Assembly (NCBI GenBank): GCA_014379235.1
Contig: JACMMD010000888.1
Span: 1 to 9,477, forward strand
Length of the DNA stretch: 9,477 nt
From: Anaerolineae bacterium
GTDB taxonomy: Bacteria > Chloroflexota > Anaerolineae > Aggregatilineales > Phototrophicaceae
Reading direction: 5' to 3'
Shown piece after piece: positions 6,406 to 9,477 of this stretch. Within the stretch, counting starts at the first letter, position 1. Each line of letters begins with the position of its first letter. The translations under genes were made by a program, and so were the position numbers. The notes under the pieces were generated by a model that did no database searches, was not told where the DNA came from, and saw only the letters and a list, made by a program, of their open reading frames with translations.

Positions 6406-7023
6406 TTAATCCTGCGACGTTTGGCTGTTCATTGCCGCGTTGACTTCTTCAGCGGATACAATGTCCCCGTCTTCATCCTCATCATCGCTGTCGCTGTCAA
6501 TCTCAACGTCGCCATCGACAGGCTGCGGTCTCGCCTTCCAAATGTCGCTGGCGATGTCGATATACAGCTTGCCGTCGAGGTGGTCGATCTCATGCTGAAA
6601 CACTCGCGCCAACCAACCGGACGCTTTGACCCGCGTCGGCTTGCCATCACGGTCTAGCGCCTTGATAGTGACTTTTTCGTGGCGCTCCACTTTGCCAAAA
6701 TAGCCGGGAATGGAGAGGCAGGCTTCGACACCTTCAACCAATTCGTCGCTGGCTTTGACAATCTCAGGGTTAGCGAGAACGTATAACACACCCGCGTCAT
6801 CGCCATATTCGGCGCGGCTTTCTTCGTCGTCTTGAAGCTGCACGACGATCAAGCGCTGCGACACTGCCACCTGCGGCGCGGCCAACCCGACACCGGGAGC
6901 GTCGAGCATTGTCTCGATCATATCATCCACAAGTTTTTGAAACTTTTTGTCGAAGCTGGTGACCTTATGCGCTTTCTTACGCAGTACCGCGTCACTCGGC
7001 GTAATGATTGGTTTTAGAGCCAT
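6406..7023 (-). CDS. def: Peptide deformylase with acidic C-terminal tail
   Basis: A 205-residue cytoplasmic metalloenzyme that removes the formyl group from the initiator methionine of new proteins. All three family motifs are present: GVGLAAPQ (44-51), a variant second motif EACLS (100-104; the usual form is EGCLS) with metal ligand C102, and QHEIDHLDG (143-151) with metal ligands H144 and H148 and catalytic E145. The catalytic domain ends near residue 165, the usual size. Beyond it is a tail of about 40 residues, very rich in Asp/Glu (about 170-192), that is not part of the standard fold. ATG at 7023 is the natural start, as the family begins close to this residue; there is no clear Shine-Dalgarno. 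It converges on the WD40 gene and lies 67 bases after the PH-domain gene. Confidence 0.96.
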   Translation of the reverse strand: MALKPIITPSDAVLRKKAHKVTSFDKKFQKLVDDMIETMLDAPGVGLAAPQVAVSQRLIVVQLQDDEESRAEYGDDAGVLYVLANPEIVKASDELVEGVEACLSIPGYFGKVERHEKVTIKALDRDGKPTRVKASGWLARVFQHEIDHLDGKLYIDIASDIWKARPQPVDGDVEIDSDSDDEDEDGDIVSAEEVNAAMNSQTSQD

Positions 7024-7064
7024 CGTTCGTATCCATGCTGCTGACTATCATTTCTGGTCGGGTT

Positions 7065-7094
7065 AGTGTACCAGTTTGCGCTTGCACCTTTCAA
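7065..7094 (-). promoter_or_regulatory. Predicted promoter for peptide deformylase
   Basis: On the minus strand TTGAAA (7094-7089) and TACACT (7070-7065) are separated by 18 bases, with transcription expected near 7058 and a leader of about 35 bases. The -35 overlaps the stop codon of the upstream PH-domain gene. Deformylase could therefore be expressed independently of that gene. Confidence 0.5.
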
Positions 7095-8944
7095 TAGTTT
7101 CCACTATCGGAATCCGTATCGCTGGAGCTGTCAGGGAGTATGCGCGGCACTCCCGGCGGACGGCTGCCATCCCGTAACGGGCGTGGCACTGGTGCGGCAG
7201 GCGGTGCCGGGTTGACGGTTGGCGGCGGCGCGGCTGAGGCATTGATCACCCCTGTCGGAGAGTTGCGCGTCAGCGTTTCGTGATAAGCAGTCAGATATTC
7301 GGCAATCGCTTCACGCTGGCGGCGGGTATCAACCTCTTCGATTTGCGCCTTCGTCCGCGCTTGGCGTGACGAAATTTCCGCCTGAATCTGCTCCGGCTGT
7401 GGTACGCGCTCGAACACTTTCTCGCTGCCTTTGTCGCCACCCACCAGCGAAATCCGCACATCACCCATGCCGAGCAGGTTATCAAACAGCCCGCCGGATG
7501 ATGCCACCACACTGTCCACCTGACTCAGCAAAACCTGATCGTTTTGATTTTGCAGCCACAACGGACGGCGGTGAATCAGCGTCACGGTGCGATCACCGAC
7601 GATGTACATATCGTTACGCCAATCCCAATCCACCCAGAAACAGCCAATGATGCCAACCGCTAGGCCGGCCAACCCACCCGGAATAGAAATGGCGCGCAGG
7701 CTTGGCTCGATCACGTTGATAAACGTCAGCACTAACGCGATTAGACTGCCCGCGATCAACAGCAGCGGCAGCGACATATGCTGCCACCAGATAGCGATAT
7801 GCTTGCGATAGACCGTTTCACCCTTCTCGTTGACGTAGCGTGTTTGGAACTGCAGCAGAGTCGCTCCCAACGGCGGGGCATCAGCCGCACTGTCAACAGC
7901 CGCGCTCGCTCCTGCGGCGGTATCCGGCGTTGTAGACAGCGACATCGGCCCGCTTTGCGGTTTCGCGCCAATAATCGGGCCGAGTATCTTCTCAATGTCA
8001 CCGCGAATGGCGACTCGCTGCTGCTGTTCGGCAAGCTCTTGATAACGCTTGCGATTGGTGAAAATAACTTCCTGAACCTGGCGAGGGTTGGGCACAAATG
8101 TTAGCGTCACGTTGCCAGCATCGCCCGCCGTTTTGATGAATATCGCGCCGTAATTGAACAGCCGCGCAAACGGGTCATACGGCGGCAAAATCGCGTTGAC
8201 CTCGTGTACCCGTTCGAGCGGGACTTCACTCACCGTCGTCCGCAGGGTGGTTATCACGCGCTCCTCACGGATGACGCGCTGATCGGTAATCACCACGCGG
8301 TCATTGTGCCATTCGAGATAAAAGTACAGCATCATGCCACCGGGCAGCACAAACGCTAGTCCGGTAAAAGCGGCGATCAGGAGCGGGGCGGGCATCGTTG
8401 ATGCCAGCAGCAGCAGCACGATCATCAGCAGCACAGGCAGCCACGTCCGGCGCAAAAACACCCACGGATGCCGCCGGAAGATCATCAGCGCCGTTTCGTT
8501 GGCGCGCTGGCCGGGAAAGCTCGGTTTCGCGGCGGGCTGGAACTGGTGCTGCTGGACGACCAGATTCGGCTCAATTTCAGGGTGAAGCTCGAACAGCACG
8601 TCTAATCGTTGGCGCGATAAGAACAAGATCACCGATGCCTCAGTCACTCGCAGCGTCGAGAATTCGACACCCTCAGCGAACAACGCGGCTTCGTTAATGT
8701 ATTGGTTATCGCTTAATGAACCCGTATGCCGTTCTACGCTATCGGGGCCGGTCTGCGTCAAAACGCCGCGACCATCCACGACCACGAACATCCCCTGTGT
8801 AGGCCGCCCCTGTTGAAAAACGATCTTGCCTGAGTCGAAGCGCAGCACTTGAAAGGCTTCCGTCAGCCAGTCCAACTGTTCTGGCGTGAGCCTTGCAAAG
8901 ATCGGCAGCGTCTTGATATGCGATTGGATGAACGGATTCGCCAT
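7091..8944 (-). CDS. Membrane protein: cyclic-nucleotide-binding fold plus two bacterial PH domains
   Basis: 617 residues. The N-terminal 1-130 has the cNMP-binding/CRP jelly-roll pattern (LPIFARLTPEQLDWL, GKIVFQQGRPTQGMFVVVDG). The phosphate-binding cassette is degenerate: the usual GE...RxA region reads YINEAALFAEGVEFSTLRV, lacking the Gly-Glu and the Arg-Ala, so nucleotide binding is doubtful. Then a hydrophobic hairpin (about 167-184 and 186-210) and a PH-like domain (about 212-300: DRVVITDQRVIREERV, VPLERVHEV, LFNYGAIFIKTAG), a low-complexity Ala/Ser linker (about 325-358), a second hairpin (about 390-411, 420-437) and a second PH-like domain (about 442-525: NDMYIVGDRTVTLIHRR, LLSQVDSVV). 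A charged helix (about 526-560) and a Pro-rich tail ending in Ser/Asp repeats follow. The hairpin-PH unit is duplicated. This resembles YdbS/YdbT-type membrane proteins; function unknown. ATG 8944 has only a weak Shine-Dalgarno. Confidence 0.9.
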   Translation of the reverse strand: MANPFIQSHIKTLPIFARLTPEQLDWLTEAFQVLRFDSGKIVFQQGRPTQGMFVVVDGRGVLTQTGPDSVERHTGSLSDNQYINEAALFAEGVEFSTLRVTEASVILFLSRQRLDVLFELHPEIEPNLVVQQHQFQPAAKPSFPGQRANETALMIFRRHPWVFLRRTWLPVLLMIVLLLLASTMPAPLLIAAFTGLAFVLPGGMMLYFYLEWHNDRVVITDQRVIREERVITTLRTTVSEVPLERVHEVNAILPPYDPFARLFNYGAIFIKTAGDAGNVTLTFVPNPRQVQEVIFTNRKRYQELAEQQQRVAIRGDIEKILGPIIGAKPQSGPMSLSTTPDTAAGASAAVDSAADAPPLGATLLQFQTRYVNEKGETVYRKHIAIWWQHMSLPLLLIAGSLIALVLTFINVIEPSLRAISIPGGLAGLAVGIIGCFWVDWDWRNDMYIVGDRTVTLIHRRPLWLQNQNDQVLLSQVDSVVASSGGLFDNLLGMGDVRISLVGGDKGSEKVFERVPQPEQIQAEISSRQARTKAQIEEVDTRRQREAIAEYLTAYHETLTRNSPTGVINASAAPPPTVNPAPPAAPVPRPLRDGSRPPGVPRILPDSSSDTDSDSGNY

Positions 8945-8988
8945 GTGGATTTGCCCGGCCTCTAAACGACGGTCTGCGGCCTGACAGG

Positions 8989-8997
8989 ATTATAGCA
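8989..8997 (-). promoter_or_regulatory. Extended -10 promoter for the PH-domain gene
   Basis: On the minus strand TGCTATAAT (8997 down to 8989) is a perfect extended -10 (TGN-TATAAT). Transcription would begin near 8982, with a leader of about 38 bases to ATG 8944. No -35 match is seen; that region is occupied by the heptad repeats at 9006-9033. Confidence 0.6.
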
Positions 8998-9005
8998 ACG
9001 AATCA

Positions 9006-9058
9006 GGTTCGAGGGACGAGGCGCGAGGTTCGAGTAAAGATAATTTTAGCCTCGAACC
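9006..9058. repeat. Heptad repeats (reverse orientation of the 5130 array) ending in a hairpin
   Basis: Units GGTTCGA (9006), GGGACGA (9013), GGCGCGA (9020) and GGTTCGA (9027) are the complement of the TCGNNCC units at 5130-5157, followed by a diverged GTAAAGA (9034). GGTTCGAG at 9027-9034 and CTCGAACC at 9051-9058 form a perfect 8-bp inverted repeat around an AT-rich 16-base loop. It lies between the upstream minus-strand gene, whose TAG stop overlaps it, and the promoter of the PH-domain gene, so it could end transcription from one or affect initiation of the other. Confidence 0.8.
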
Positions 9059-9477
9059 TATTCCACCGTCACCGTCCCTAGCAGCACCTCGTTATTGTCC
9101 AACGCCGTAACACCGCCATCCGTCACCGGGTCACGCACCACCGTCGACGGGTCATACAAGCCCATATAGACGCGATAGTTCCCCGCCGGAATATCCGCCG
9201 GAAGCGGCACTTGCCACGCATCGCTCAGACTCATGTTGGCGGGCCAATCGGCGGTTGGGAAGCGCCCGCCGAACGGCTGTTGATCGCTGCCTTCGCCCGC
9301 GACCATCGTGCCATTTTCGTCCAACAGATGAACGTACTGTATCAGGTTCGCGTCTACGTCACGCTGCGTTCGCCACCAGAAACCAACGGGCAGCGAACCG
9401 CCCGCCTCGACGCTTTCAGGCAGCGAATAACCGTACAGCGTGAAGCCCGACGCGAAACGATAATCGGCGCTCTGCGG
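9058..9477 (-). CDS. C-terminal beta-domain of a truncated protein, probably a membrane glycosyltransferase
   Basis: The frame is open from the right window edge to TAG 9060-9058, giving the last 139 residues; the TTG at 9324 is internal. The sequence is one beta-rich domain: FTLYGYSLPESVEAGGSLPVGFWWRTQ, with YVHLLDENGTMVA, FPTADWPAN, LPADIPAGNYRVYMGLYDP and a final VLLGTVTVE (each a separate strand or turn segment). From memory, this pattern closely matches the C-terminal sandwich domain found after the multi-spanning part of Chloroflexota GT39-like (dolichyl-phosphate-mannose type) glycosyltransferases and some related surface proteins. The membrane or catalytic part is outside the window, so the parent protein type is inference. 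Its stop codon falls in the end of the heptad repeat. Confidence 0.75.
   Translation of the reverse strand, partial: PQSADYRFASGFTLYGYSLPESVEAGGSLPVGFWWRTQRDVDANLIQYVHLLDENGTMVAGEGSDQQPFGGRFPTADWPANMSLSDAWQVPLPADIPAGNYRVYMGLYDPSTVVRDPVTDGGVTALDNNEVLLGTVTVE

Noticed and set aside
6385..6657. 90-residue plus-strand frame opposite the deformylase C-terminus
   Set aside because: It is antisense to the HEIDH motif region of deformylase and starts inside the palindrome; no independent support.
7366..8697. Plus-strand frames opposite the PH-domain gene
   Set aside because: They are shadows of a well-supported 617-residue minus-strand gene; sequences are Arg/Ser/Ala-rich without domains.

Overview
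The window is a moderately GC-rich bacterial chromosome segment. It most resembles an uncultured or environmental member of the Chloroflexota (Anaerolineae-like). That placement is inferred from gene content: a PknB-type kinase with a large outer-face domain, a WD40 lipoprotein next to it, a cyclic-nucleotide-fold/double bacterial-PH membrane protein, a stand-alone TrpB2, and a C-terminal beta-domain of the kind found on membrane glycosyltransferases of that phylum. Gaps between genes carry short palindromes and 7-bp tandem repeats. No rRNA, tRNA, CRISPR array, transposase or phage gene is visible.

Layout: 1-483 (+) is the C-terminal part of the ribosome-assembly GTPase RsgA, cut by the window edge. 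513-1001 (+) is an unrecognised ORF that may be a decayed gene. 1102-2466 (+) is TrpB2 (tryptophan synthase beta-like), followed by a nested inverted repeat (2488-2558). 2571-2599 is a good sigma70-type promoter that leads into a transmembrane Ser/Thr kinase (2685-5003). The kinase is followed on the same strand by a WD40 beta-propeller lipoprotein (best start 5146, end 6375). The right part is on the minus strand: peptide deformylase (6406-7023), a 617-residue cNMP-fold/PH-domain membrane protein (7091-8944), and the C-terminal end of a protein that runs off the window (9058-9477). The WD40 gene and deformylase converge at about 6375-6406 with a palindrome between them.

How the genes relate: RsgA and deformylase are housekeeping genes of ribosome maturation and nascent-protein processing. 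TrpB2 makes tryptophan from indole and serine. The kinase and the lipoprotein probably form one envelope signalling unit: cytoplasmic kinase domain, one membrane helix, an outer-face domain resembling the anti-sigma factor RskA with EF-hand-like loops, and a lipid-anchored propeller encoded just downstream.

The least ordinary content is the repeats. Three 20-bp palindromes centred on CATG sit between genes or at a gene edge. Two arrays of 7-bp units of the TCGNNCC type lie in opposite orientation about 3.9 kb apart. The first array runs directly into a second heptad series (TACNCTN) that appears to encode the hydrophobic signal peptide of the WD40 lipoprotein. I see no complete, clearly new multi-gene system. 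The kinase ectodomain and the repeat-encoded signal peptide are the best leads.
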